DNA of 64,000 bases from Steroidobacter gossypii (GTDB taxonomy: Bacteria; Pseudomonadota; Gammaproteobacteria; Steroidobacterales; Steroidobacteraceae), in contig NZ_JAEVLS010000010.1 in assembly GCF_016801985.1 (NCBI RefSeq), positions 1 to 64,000 of the forward strand, given 5' to 3'. The position numbers and the translations under genes were made by a program. Below the pieces are notes generated by a model. It did no database searches, had not been told where the DNA came from, and saw only the letters and a program-made list of their open reading frames with translations. Below, one piece after another: positions 43,441-52,682 of this stretch; positions within the stretch are counted from its first letter, which is position 1, and each line of letters starts with the position of its first letter.

Positions 43441-44472
43441 ATGTCCGGGCGCAGAACAAGCATCAACGACGTTGCCAAGGCGGCCGGCGTCGCGATCAAA
43501 ACAGTGTCGCGGGTTCTGAACAACGAACCCAACGTTCGCGAAGAAACCCGCGCGCAGGTGCTTGCTGCCGTCAAACGGCTCAATTATCACCCCAGCCTGT
43601 CGGCCCGCAGTCTCGCCAGCCGCCGCTCGTATCTGGTCGGCCTGGTCTACGACAATCCGAGCGCCAACTACACCATCGAAGTGCAACGCGGCGCCCTGGC
43701 GCGCTGTCGCGAGGCCAAGTTCCTGCTGTTGTTGCATGAGGTGGCCGGCCGCAGTGAAGAGGTGATCCAGGACATCCTGACCTTCGCCAACCAGACCCAC
43801 CTGGACGGCCTGATCGTGGCCCCGCCGCTGAGCGAATCGGCCGAGCTGATCCGGGCGCTGGACGCGCAGGCGCTGCCGTTCGTGCGCATCGCCCCGAACG
43901 AAATCAAACATCGCTCGCCCTATGTCGATATCGACGACGAAGCGGCGGCGCGCGAAATGACCGAGTACCTGATCGGCCTCGGCCATCGCAGCATCGGCTT
44001 CATCATCGGCCGACCCGGTCACTTCGCCAGCGGCGAGCGGCTGCGCGGGTACAAGGCCGCTCTGAAGAACCACAAGATTCCGTATGTGCCGGAATACGTG
44101 CGCCAGGGCGACTTCCTGTTCGATTCGGGGCTGGAAATGACCCGGCAGCTGCTGGCACTACCCAAACGACCGACGGCGATTTTCGCGGGCAACGACGACA
44201 TGGCCGCCGGCGCGCTCATGGCCGCCCACGAAATGGGAGTCGCCGTGCCTCAGCAACTGTCGGTGGCCGGCTTCGACGACGCAGCCATTGCCCGCACGGT
44301 GTGGCCGCCGCTGACCACCATCTGTCAGCCGACCTATCAACTGGCGTATCGAGCCGCCGATTTGCTGCTCGAGATGCTGCTGTCCAGTTCGACCCCCAAG
44401 CCGGCGCGGCTGGCGCACACGCTGGTGCGTCGGGATTCGACCGCCGTGGCGCCCAACGGAAGAGTCAAGTAA
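43441..44472 (+). CDS. LacI-family transcriptional regulator
   Basis: A 343-residue regulator. The N-terminal LacI helix-turn-helix and hinge are SINDVAKAAGVAIKTVSRVL, then NNEPNVREETRAQVLAAVKR and LNYHPSLSARSLASRRS. The periplasmic-binding-protein-like effector domain follows (VGLVYDNPSANY, PTAIFAGNDDMAAGAL, SVAGFDDAAIA). It probably responds to a sugar and controls nearby genes such as the esterase upstream, from which it is separated by 20 bp. Confidence 0.92.
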   Translation: MSGRRTSINDVAKAAGVAIKTVSRVLNNEPNVREETRAQVLAAVKRLNYHPSLSARSLASRRSYLVGLVYDNPSANYTIEVQRGALARCREAKFLLLLHEVAGRSEEVIQDILTFANQTHLDGLIVAPPLSESAELIRALDAQALPFVRIAPNEIKHRSPYVDIDDEAAAREMTEYLIGLGHRSIGFIIGRPGHFASGERLRGYKAALKNHKIPYVPEYVRQGDFLFDSGLEMTRQLLALPKRPTAIFAGNDDMAAGALMAAHEMGVAVPQQLSVAGFDDAAIARTVWPPLTTICQPTYQLAYRAADLLLEMLLSSSTPKPARLAHTLVRRDSTAVAPNGRVK

Positions 44473-44555
44473 CGTCCCACCCAGTGTGGAACGCATGTCC
44501 AGGCCTCTTCCCGGCGGACCTCGGGACCGGGTCCACGGAATCACGGATCGCTTCG

Positions 44556-45650
44556 ATGCCAAGCCGCCCGGGCGCTAACTTGCTGTCGATGATCGCGCTC
44601 GGCGCGATCTCGAGCATTGGAACCGCGCACGCGCAGGAAGGCGCGCCACTGACCGATCCGCCGCCGCAGCTCACTCCCGATCGGGTCTATGCACTCGATA
44701 TCGCGATGGAGAGCATCCTGCAGGAATTTGCGATTCCAGGGCTGGCCATCGGCATCGTCGAGGACGGCGAGCCCGTGTACATCCGCGGCTTCGGCGTGCG
44801 CGACAAGAAGACCGATGAGCCGGTGAATGCGCACACGTTGTTTCACGTGGCCTCGATCACCAAGTCGTTCACCGCCACGGCGATCATGCAGTTGGCCGAG
44901 CGCGACCAGCTCGGCCTTGAAGAGACGATGGCCGATTCCTCCAGCACCGTCGCGCAACTGCTGACGCGACAAGACGCCGCATTCAACGCGCTCGGCGCGA
45001 TGATCGAATCGACGACCCAGCAGAAGTATCTGCACTACATGCACTCGAAGATATTGCGACCGGCGGGGCTGATGGAAAGCACCTTCGAAGTGCCCATAGT
45101 GAACTCCAACGTCGCGTGGCCTCACGTCGGCCGGGTCTTCGTTCGTCGCGCGACGCGTTATCCGCGGGACGAAGCTTCGCTACCGAGCACCGGCCTCAGC
45201 GCGAGCATCGCCGATATCACTCGCTGGGCCGCGCTGCATGTGAGTCGCGATCCTGCGCTGCTCGAGCGCGATTCGTATGAGGCGCTGATCAGACATCGGC
45301 GCGATGGCGAGCGGGCAGACACGGCTGTGGCCTTGGGTTGGCGACTGGAACGTCGGGACGACGATTGGTTGCCACATCACGCCGTCAAAGCTCGCGGCTT
45401 CTCGGCGCTGCTCACGTTGTATCCGAAGCAGCAGCGCGCCATTGTGATCTTGTCCAACGGCGAGACTACGCCCAGCAAAGAGATTCGTCGCGTTATCGAA
45501 TCGGTGCTGGCGGGTGAATCGTTTCTGGCTCCCAAGCCTTCGCTGCTATTGCGGAGCGATGTCCAGTGGGCGCTCGGAGCACTCGTGGCAATGTCGCTAT
45601 TGTTGTTCGCCGTGAGCGTGCACTATCGGCGCCGCCGCCAACCGGATTGA
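44556..45650 (+). CDS. Beta-lactamase-class-C-fold serine hydrolase, shortened
   Basis: A 364-residue exported protein with a signal peptide (about 1-27). The catalytic SxxK is in FHVASITKSFTATAIMQLAE. The segment that normally carries LLTHTSG and YSN is missing; instead AQLLTRQDAAFNALGAMIES joins the parts directly. The YxN Tyr is therefore absent. The C-terminus has a membrane helix (ALGALVAMSLLLFAVSVHYR) and a basic tail. Catalysis by the usual mechanism is doubtful. The start is ATG 44556. Confidence 0.78.
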   Translation: MPSRPGANLLSMIALGAISSIGTAHAQEGAPLTDPPPQLTPDRVYALDIAMESILQEFAIPGLAIGIVEDGEPVYIRGFGVRDKKTDEPVNAHTLFHVASITKSFTATAIMQLAERDQLGLEETMADSSSTVAQLLTRQDAAFNALGAMIESTTQQKYLHYMHSKILRPAGLMESTFEVPIVNSNVAWPHVGRVFVRRATRYPRDEASLPSTGLSASIADITRWAALHVSRDPALLERDSYEALIRHRRDGERADTAVALGWRLERRDDDWLPHHAVKARGFSALLTLYPKQQRAIVILSNGETTPSKEIRRVIESVLAGESFLAPKPSLLLRSDVQWALGALVAMSLLLFAVSVHYRRRRQPD

Positions 45651-45697
45651 ATGTTTCTACCCGTCCGCAGCTCCCAGCTGCCCGAGACGTCAAAGAC

Positions 45698-45722
45698 GCG
45701 CGCCGAAAAATTTCCGGCGCGC
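45698..45722. terminator. Bidirectional terminator between convergent hydrolase genes
   Basis: GCGCGCCG and CGGCGCGC flank an A5/T3 centre (GAAAAATTTC). The stem can fold on either strand and lies between the two convergent serine-hydrolase genes. Confidence 0.65.
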
Positions 45723-45747
45723 GCCTTCGAGTCTCACCCTGCGCGAC

Positions 45748-47352
45748 TCAATTGGTGACCGACTGAACGATCGGATCAAGGAACGGTGCGAGCACTTCGT
45801 ACTGGCCGTTCCAATCGCTATCGTTCCATACACGACCATCGGAGGCGGTGGCCGTTTGGGTGCCGGCGCGGACCGCGACGATATCCAGGCTTGGAATCAC
45901 CACGATCAGACTGTCGCCCAGACCCCATGCCCAGTACGCATCACGCGGCACGTTCGGCAGCTGTCCGGTCGCATTGGTCCACCACAACAGGCCATAGTTG
46001 GTGGTCGCCAGCGGGAAATTCGCTTCGTCCGGATTGCTCAACGACGCATTCGCCGCCACCGGCGTGCGCACTGTGTCCACGAACGACTGGGACAGGATGC
46101 GTTGGCCGTTCGCCCACTCACCATTGCGCAGGAACAGCAGGCCAACGCGCGCCATCGCATTGACGTTGGCGAAGATGCCGGACGCGAGCTCGCGCTTGTG
46201 AGGAACGGCGCCCCCCTGCGGCCGCTGTACGTTGTCTCGCCAAAACACATCGCTGTTGGACGGCGCCGCAACCGGATCGGGGCCGGCCGCGGCGTTCAGT
46301 CCCAGCGCGCTCCACACTCGAGTATTCAACACCGTCGCGAGATCTTCGTTGAAGACGGTGGTCAGCACTTCGGACAGCCAGTTCAAGCCGCCGTCCGAAT
46401 AGAACCACGTGGTGCCGGGTTGGTACACCAGGGTCGGGTTCAACTCATTCGGCGACGGTAGAGTGTACGAGCCTTCTTTCAGAAAGCCTGCCGTATGGGT
46501 CGCCAGCTGCTGGATGGTGATGACTGCGAGCCGGGCAGGATCGTTCGAGGCCGGTGTCGTACCCATGCTCGGCATGTGGGTCTGCGCAGTATCGGTGAGC
46601 GCAAGATTGCCACCATCGATGGCAAGGCCCAGCGCGATACCGCCCATCGACTTGGTGGTCGACTTCATATCGTAGCGGAAATCGTCGAACCGGCCCCACT
46701 TGTGCACCACCCGGCCACGACGCACGATCATGCCGGCGTTGTTGGCATTCACAGTACCAGCGGTCGACGCGTATGTGGCCGCGGCATTCAACCCGTCCTG
46801 GTTCATGCCGACGTCGGCCGCGTTGGCAGGCGTCCAACCATGATTGTTCGTATCGCTGTTGTCGACATCGGAAGCCGGATACACCGCCGGGTTCACGGTG
46901 ACCGACACGGCGTCGGTGCCGGTCAAGGAGCCATCGCTCACCGACAGCGTCAGCTCATAAGTGCCGGCTGAAGGAAATGTCACACTCGTGGCCGCGGCAT
47001 TGGCAGAACCGAAAGTGACACCGCTCGGCCCGCTCCACGTATACGTGAGCGTGCTGGTGGTTGAATCGTCGGTGGCCGAGCCAGACAGCTGAGCTGTGTT
47101 GACCGGCCACTCGATCGCCTGATCGGCGCCCGCCTGCACAGTCGGAGCGACATTGGTGGTGCCACCACCGCCGCCGCCTCCGCCGCCACCGCCTCCACCA
47201 CCACCGCCGCCACCACTATCACCGCCACCGCCACCACCACCGCCACCACACGCGGCGATAGCCAGCACGGACGTGACACTGATCGCTACCAGCCGGCAGC
47301 GGCGAAAAAAATCTGAACGAGAGTTCGCTGGCTCTCGCGACATGACGCGCAT
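45748..47352 (-). CDS. Poly-glycine lipoprotein with PKD-like and serine hydrolase domains
   Basis: A 534-residue protein. The lipobox is IAACGG, and after the Cys comes a run of about 35 residues almost wholly Gly. A PKD/Ig-like domain (about 70-155, PTVQAGADQAIEWPVNTAQL) is followed by a beta-lactamase-class-C fold: SxxK in DMKSTTKSMG, LATHTAGFLKEG, and YSDGGLNWL in place of YxN. It should be a lipid-anchored hydrolase with the catalytic domain spaced away from the membrane. AGGGG 8 nt before ATG 47352 sets the start; ATGs at 47370 and 47343 are alternatives. Confidence 0.85.
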   Translation of the reverse strand: MRVMSREPANSRSDFFRRCRLVAISVTSVLAIAACGGGGGGGGGDSGGGGGGGGGGGGGGGGGGTTNVAPTVQAGADQAIEWPVNTAQLSGSATDDSTTSTLTYTWSGPSGVTFGSANAAATSVTFPSAGTYELTLSVSDGSLTGTDAVSVTVNPAVYPASDVDNSDTNNHGWTPANAADVGMNQDGLNAAATYASTAGTVNANNAGMIVRRGRVVHKWGRFDDFRYDMKSTTKSMGGIALGLAIDGGNLALTDTAQTHMPSMGTTPASNDPARLAVITIQQLATHTAGFLKEGSYTLPSPNELNPTLVYQPGTTWFYSDGGLNWLSEVLTTVFNEDLATVLNTRVWSALGLNAAAGPDPVAAPSNSDVFWRDNVQRPQGGAVPHKRELASGIFANVNAMARVGLLFLRNGEWANGQRILSQSFVDTVRTPVAANASLSNPDEANFPLATTNYGLLWWTNATGQLPNVPRDAYWAWGLGDSLIVVIPSLDIVAVRAGTQTATASDGRVWNDSDWNGQYEVLAPFLDPIVQSVTN

Positions 47353-48028
47353 TCGTTTATCCCCTCGCATGGTTCTCGCGCTCCACCTGGTGCGCGATGC
47401 AAACAACGCTTGTTGCGTTCGGAAAGGTCCGAGCCCTCGTAAGAAAAACGACTGGGAAGGATATGCAGCTCGCGTGCCGATCGCGGAGCGCGCTGGATTG
47501 CTCGGGGACGGAATGTTTCTATTGTATTTTCTGCAACGAACCCGGCTGTGCTTGGTAATGTTTGCGATACCAGCCGCAGTTTGCGGCCCGCAAAGGGGAG
47601 ACCTCAGCTGTGAGGGCCTTAACACTTGTCGTTAACGGCAACGCATTGGCTCGCGCTTCTGTTGGACGACCGGCCAAGGTGGGCCAGCCAAGCTCCGCCG
47701 CTTACGCACTCGCATCATGGTGGTCGTCGTCGCCCTGCTGCCGCTGGTGCAGATGGTTGCGTAGGGCGTGGTCAGCTCGGCCAATTGGATCAACGCGCAA
47801 GACAAGATCGACGCCGAGCTGGCAGTGGGAGAGCGCGTCTTCGACCGCCTGCGCCTGTTCGATTGCGATCAGGCGCAGGGTTTAGTTCATGAGCCGGCCG
47901 ATCCCAGCGAAGGAACTCGAGGAATGACTACATCACTTTGCGTGGAACATGGCGCCGAAACGCGCCATGCCCACTGAAGAGATGTCTAGCAAAGTGACGG
48001 TGCTACGTACCGGATCGTTTCGAAAGAT
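47353..48028. other. Gene-poor region containing a decayed sensor fragment
   Basis: About 675 bp without an intact gene. The first part (to about 47630) has only short frames and may carry the promoter of the poly-Gly lipoprotein gene. The middle holds the remnant described at 47687-47881. The rest up to the outer-membrane-factor gene has nothing recognisable. Confidence 0.5.
47687..47881 (+). pseudogene. Remnant of a Cache/GGDEF-EAL-type sensor N-terminus
   Basis: One frame reads AKLRRLRTRIMVVVVALLPL, then VQMVA, a TAG stop at 47762-47764, then GVVSSANWINAQDKIDAELA and VGERVFDRLRLFDC. This is the usual start of a membrane-bound double-Cache sensor protein: a basic start, one helix, then a periplasmic helix with AELAVGERVF. 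The frame has an internal stop and no downstream domain, so it is a truncated, decayed copy. Confidence is moderate because only about 60 residues are recognisable. Confidence 0.5.
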
Positions 48029-49492
48029 CTAGCGACGCGCGGTCAATGGCTCTGCTTGATCGCCGAGCCCGCCGCCCACAGCCAACGCGAGATCGACCGC
48101 GTTCAGCAGCGCATCGCGTTGAGCTGCCACCAGATCGATCTGCGCCTGATAGAGCCCACGACGCACGTCGAGCAACTCCAGGTAAGCGATGTCGCCCTGG
48201 TCGTAACGCAACTCGGCCAACTCCGTCGCGCGGCTCAGCGCAGCCACTTGCTGATCGTTTGCTTCACGCACGCCGGCGATGAGCGTCTGCCCTTGCAACG
48301 TATCCAGCACTTCACGGAAAGCTTGTTGCACCGTCCGCGCGTACTCGGCCTTGCGCTGTTCTCTCACAGCTTCGGCGCGAGAAACATTGGCTCGCAACCG
48401 GCCACCCTGAAACAGCGGTTGCAGGATGCCACCGGTCGCCGTCCAGGCTTTCGACGGTCCAGTGAACAGATCGTCGAGTTCCGGACTGATCGAGCCGAAA
48501 GCGCCCGTGATGCTGATGCTGGGGAACAACTGCGCACGCGCGACACCGATATCCGCCGCCGACGCATTGAGCGCCGCCTCAGCCGCGCCAATGTCGGGAC
48601 GTTGCGCCATCACCGACGAGGGCAACGCGGCCGGCAATTGCACCGGTGCGGGCAGGCTCACGCCTTGCACACTGACGGCCTCGTCGACCAGCGCCTTGGG
48701 CGAACGGCCGAGCAACACGCCAAGCGCGTTGGTGAGCTGAACCACCTGCAATTCCAGCTGACGCGTGGAGACCCGCGTAGCGGCGGCGTCGGCTTCAGCG
48801 CGCTTGAATGTGAACTCGTCGCTCTCGCCCGAATCGAAACGCAGCTTTTCGAGATCCATCGACTCTTCGCGCGATCGCAACGTATCGCGCCCTCGCGCGA
48901 GCTGCTCGGCTGCAGCGATCAATGAGAAATACACACGAGCCACTTCACCCGTGAGGCTGAGCTTGGTGGCTTCGCGACCGTACTCGCTGTTCAGCAACTG
49001 CGCCCGGGCCGACTCGGACGCCCGCTGATACTTGCCCCACAGGTCGAGCTCGTACGCCACGGTGCCCTGGACCGTGTACAGCGTCTGGTGCGTCGGGAAA
49101 CCAGGAATGTTTCCGAAGCCCTGCTGCGCCAACGAGGCTTCGCTCTGCTTACTGCGCGTCGCATTGCCTTCGAGATTCACCGTCGGCACGCGATCGGCGT
49201 TGGCGATACGCAGAAACGAACGCGCCTCCATCACACGAGCCGCGGCGATCTGCGCGTCGGGGTTGTGCCCCAGCGCTTCCACCATGAGCTCGTTGAGCCG
49301 GGCGTCATTGAACAACGTCCACCACGGATTCGGCAGCGGACTGGTCTCCGCCGCCTGCGCCGGCAGCGCATCGGGCAACGGCAACTCAGGCTTCTGCGAA
49401 TCCACCTTGGAAACAAAACACCCGCCGAGGACGGCGGCAATCGCCACCGTCAAGCTCACTCGAACCGTCGTTTTTATGACTTGCCTGTTCAT
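48029..49492 (-). CDS. RND outer-membrane factor (OprM/NodT-like lipoprotein)
   Basis: A 487-residue TolC-type channel lipoprotein with lipobox LGGC near residue 25. It has the two outer-membrane-efflux repeats (LFNDARLNELMVEALGHNPD at the start of the first, and AAEAALNASAADIGVARAQL in the second), and ends in a hydrophobic helix (LNAVDLALAVGGGL). It completes the tripartite RND pump encoded immediately upstream, 13 bp apart. Confidence 0.93.
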   Translation of the reverse strand: MNRQVIKTTVRVSLTVAIAAVLGGCFVSKVDSQKPELPLPDALPAQAAETSPLPNPWWTLFNDARLNELMVEALGHNPDAQIAAARVMEARSFLRIANADRVPTVNLEGNATRSKQSEASLAQQGFGNIPGFPTHQTLYTVQGTVAYELDLWGKYQRASESARAQLLNSEYGREATKLSLTGEVARVYFSLIAAAEQLARGRDTLRSREESMDLEKLRFDSGESDEFTFKRAEADAAATRVSTRQLELQVVQLTNALGVLLGRSPKALVDEAVSVQGVSLPAPVQLPAALPSSVMAQRPDIGAAEAALNASAADIGVARAQLFPSISITGAFGSISPELDDLFTGPSKAWTATGGILQPLFQGGRLRANVSRAEAVREQRKAEYARTVQQAFREVLDTLQGQTLIAGVREANDQQVAALSRATELAELRYDQGDIAYLELLDVRRGLYQAQIDLVAAQRDALLNAVDLALAVGGGLGDQAEPLTARR

Positions 49493-49505
49493 TCCCAACG
49501 CATCC

Positions 49506-52500
49506 TCAATTCGACTCTCGAGGCGCCGCCGGCTTGGGCTCGACACCGCCGCCCTGGCCGTGGTGCTTGCCATGCTCTTCGTCATACGCCTCGCCACCCT
49601 TCGCGCCCGCGATCCATTTGAAGAACAGCGGCACGAACAAGGTGGCGATGAAGGTCGCCGCCAGCATGCCGCCGATCACGCTCGTGCCGAGCGAGTGACG
49701 GCTGTTGGCGCCCGCGCCGGTGCTGATGGCCAACGGCAGCACGCCGAAGATCAGCGCCAGCGAAGTCATGATAATGGGACGAAAGCGCAGCTTCGCGCCT
49801 TCGATGGCCGCATCCATCAGCTTCATGCCTTCGTGATACTTCATCAGCGCGAACTCGACGATCAGAATGGCGTTCTTGGCCGCCAGGCCGATCAGCGTGA
49901 GCATGCCGATCTGGAAGTAGATGTCGTTGGCCAGGCCGCGCACGAACACCGCGAGGAACGCGCCGAATGCCGCGAACGGCACCGCCAGAATCACCGCCAC
50001 CGGCAACGTCCAGCGCTCGAACTGCGCCGCCAGAATCAGGAACACCATCAGCACGCCGAGCAGATACACGCCCTGCGAAGCGCCGCCGCTGACCTTCTCC
50101 TGATACGCGGTGCCGGTGAACGCCAGCGCATAGCCTTGCGGCAATGTCTGCGCGGCCACTTCTTCGATCGCGCGCAAGGCGTCGCCCGAGCTGTAGCCCG
50201 GCGCCGCGCCGCCCATGATCTTCGCCGAAGTGAACGCGTTGAAGCGCTCGACGATTTCCGCACCGGTCACTTCACGAATGCTGGCCAGCGCGGTGAGCGG
50301 CACGAGATCGCCCCGCTTCGAACGCACGTACACGTTGCGAATATCTTCCGGATAAGCGCGGAAGCGCGGCTCCGACTGCAACTGCACCTGATACACACGG
50401 CCGTTGCGATTGAAGTCGTTCACGTACAGCGCACCGAACGTGCTCTGCAATGTTTCGAACACCTGGCCCACTTCGACGCCGAGCGTCATCGCCTTCTCGC
50501 GATCCAGATCGATGCGCATCTGGGGCACGCTGGCGCTGAACGTGGTCTGCGTACCGGCAAGCTCCGGACGCTGATTGGCCGCGGCCACCAGCTTCTGCGT
50601 GACGCCTTCAAGATCCTTGATCGAGCCACTGCCACGCTGCTGGATGTACGCCTCGAAACCGCCGGTCATCGACAGACCTTCGATGGGCGGCGGCTCGACC
50701 GCGAAGAAGAAGCCGTCCTTCACTTGCGCACCCGCGCCGAAGACAGCGCCAACCAATGCGCTTGGCGACAGATCGTCGCTCTTACGCTCATCCCACGGCT
50801 TCATTGGCAGCCAGATGATGCCGCTGTTGGTCTTCATCGCCTGGGTCAGCGGATCCATGCCGGACACGGCGACGGCATTCGCCACCGCGGGATGGTCGCG
50901 CACGCCAGCGGCAACGGTCTCGATGGCCTTCACCGTGCGATCCAACGACGCTGCGTCCTGCAGGAAGCCGATCGCGAACACATAGCCCTGGTCTTCCGAC
51001 GGAGCCAGCGAAGTCGGCAGCGCACGGAACAACCCGACCACTGCAATCAGCATCACCACGAAGATGCCGGCCGCAAGCGCTGCACGTCTCATGATGAAGC
51101 GCACTCCGCGCTCGTAACGATGCGTTACACGCTCGAACCACTTGTTGAAGCCAAGCAGGAAGCGGTTCTGCACCGTGTGATCGTGCTTCAACAACAGCGC
51201 GCACAGCGCCGGTGTCAGCGTCAGCGCGACGAAGCCGGAGATCACCACCGACACTGAAATGGTCACGGCGAACTGTTTATACATTTCACCGACCAGACCG
51301 CCCAGGAACGCCACGGGCAGGAACACCGCGGTCAGCACCAGCACGATCGCGATCACCGGCCGGGTCACCTCTTCCATCGCCTTTTCAGTGGCCTGCGGCG
51401 CGGGCAAGTTTTCGGTGGTCATGATGCGCTCGACGTTCTCGAGCACCACGATGGCGTCGTCGACCACGATACCGATGGCCAGCACCATGCCGAACAAGGT
51501 CAGCATGTTGATGGAGAAGCCGAACATATGCATGGCTGCGAACGTGCCGACCAGCGACACCGGCACCGCCAGCATCGGAATGATGGTGGCGCGCCAGTTC
51601 TGCAGGAACAGCAGCACCACGAAGAACACCAGCACCATCGCTTCCAGCAGGGTCTTGACCACTTCCTTGATCGACACCTTCACGTATTGGATGGTGTCGT
51701 ACGGAATGGAATAGGTCATGCCCTTGGGGAAGTCCTGGGACAACTCCGCGAGACGTTCCTGCACGGCGTTGCCGGTTTCCAGCGCGTTGGCGCCGGGCTG
51801 CAGCACCAGTGCCATCATCACCGCGCGCTTGCCGTTGATGGTGGCCTGATTGTTGTACATCTGCGCGCCGAGCTCGACGCGAGCCACGTCCTTCAAACGC
51901 ACGATGCCGCCGGCTTCGGTGGTGTGCACCACGATCTGCTCGAACTCCTCCGGCTCCTGCATGCGCCCCTGCGCGGTCACGGCATAGGTGAAGTCGACCT
52001 GCTCGCTGATCGGCTCGACGCCCACCTGGCCCGCCGCGTACTGCGAGTTCTGCTGACGAACTGCGGCCGCGATATCAGACGGCGTCAGACCCAGCTGCGC
52101 GAGCTTGTCAGGCTGCATCCAGATGCGGATGGAGTAATCCTGGCCCCACATCTGCACGTCGCCGATGCCGGGGATACGGCGCAACTCGTCCACTACGTTC
52201 AACGTGACATAGCTGCTGAGCGTGAGCATGTCGACGCTGTTGTCCGGCGAATGCACCGACACGATCTGCAGGAAGGTGGTCGAGGCCTTGCGCACCACCA
52301 CGCCCTGACGCCGCACTTCCTCGGGCAGGCGCGGCACCGCCGCCTGAATGCGATTGTTGACGTTGACCGCGTTCATATCGGCATCGGTGCCGATGTTGAA
52401 CGTCACCGTGATCATCAGCGTGCCGTTGCCCGAATTGACCGAGCTCATGTACAGCATGCCTTCGACGCCGTTGATTTCCTTTTCCAGCGGCGCGGCCACG

Positions 52501-52682
52501 GTATCGGCGATGGTCTCGGCGGTCGCGCCCGGATAGGTCGCAGCCACCGTCACCGACGGCGGAATGATGTCGGGATAGGCGGAAATGGGCAGCGAGATCA
52601 TGCCGCCCAAGCCGGCGATCACGATGAACGCCGAGATGACGCAGGCAAAGATCGGCCGCGTGATAAAGAACTTGGAAATCAT
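49506..52682 (-). CDS. RND multidrug efflux permease (HAE1, AcrB/MexB-like)
   Basis: A 1058-residue inner-membrane transporter. It starts MISKFFITRPIFACVISAFI, the canonical HAE1 N-terminus, and has the proton-relay Asp pair in GIVVDDAIVVLENVER. Twelve helices and two large periplasmic loops are present; the second repeat has GLAAKNAILIVEFA. The tail after the last helix is longer and His/Gly/Pro-rich (EHGKHHGQGGGVEPKP). Substrates are probably hydrophobic drugs. ATGA overlap with the adaptor stop shows translational coupling. Confidence 0.95.
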   Translation of the reverse strand: MISKFFITRPIFACVISAFIVIAGLGGMISLPISAYPDIIPPSVTVAATYPGATAETIADTVAAPLEKEINGVEGMLYMSSVNSGNGTLMITVTFNIGTDADMNAVNVNNRIQAAVPRLPEEVRRQGVVVRKASTTFLQIVSVHSPDNSVDMLTLSSYVTLNVVDELRRIPGIGDVQMWGQDYSIRIWMQPDKLAQLGLTPSDIAAAVRQQNSQYAAGQVGVEPISEQVDFTYAVTAQGRMQEPEEFEQIVVHTTEAGGIVRLKDVARVELGAQMYNNQATINGKRAVMMALVLQPGANALETGNAVQERLAELSQDFPKGMTYSIPYDTIQYVKVSIKEVVKTLLEAMVLVFFVVLLFLQNWRATIIPMLAVPVSLVGTFAAMHMFGFSINMLTLFGMVLAIGIVVDDAIVVLENVERIMTTENLPAPQATEKAMEEVTRPVIAIVLVLTAVFLPVAFLGGLVGEMYKQFAVTISVSVVISGFVALTLTPALCALLLKHDHTVQNRFLLGFNKWFERVTHRYERGVRFIMRRAALAAGIFVVMLIAVVGLFRALPTSLAPSEDQGYVFAIGFLQDAASLDRTVKAIETVAAGVRDHPAVANAVAVSGMDPLTQAMKTNSGIIWLPMKPWDERKSDDLSPSALVGAVFGAGAQVKDGFFFAVEPPPIEGLSMTGGFEAYIQQRGSGSIKDLEGVTQKLVAAANQRPELAGTQTTFSASVPQMRIDLDREKAMTLGVEVGQVFETLQSTFGALYVNDFNRNGRVYQVQLQSEPRFRAYPEDIRNVYVRSKRGDLVPLTALASIREVTGAEIVERFNAFTSAKIMGGAAPGYSSGDALRAIEEVAAQTLPQGYALAFTGTAYQEKVSGGASQGVYLLGVLMVFLILAAQFERWTLPVAVILAVPFAAFGAFLAVFVRGLANDIYFQIGMLTLIGLAAKNAILIVEFALMKYHEGMKLMDAAIEGAKLRFRPIIMTSLALIFGVLPLAISTGAGANSRHSLGTSVIGGMLAATFIATLFVPLFFKWIAGAKGGEAYDEEHGKHHGQGGGVEPKPAAPRESN

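Noticed and set aside
49032-51257. 741-aa open frame opposite the RND permease
   Set aside because: Antisense to a fully conserved AcrB-type gene; low-complexity His/Arg/Gln content and no motif.
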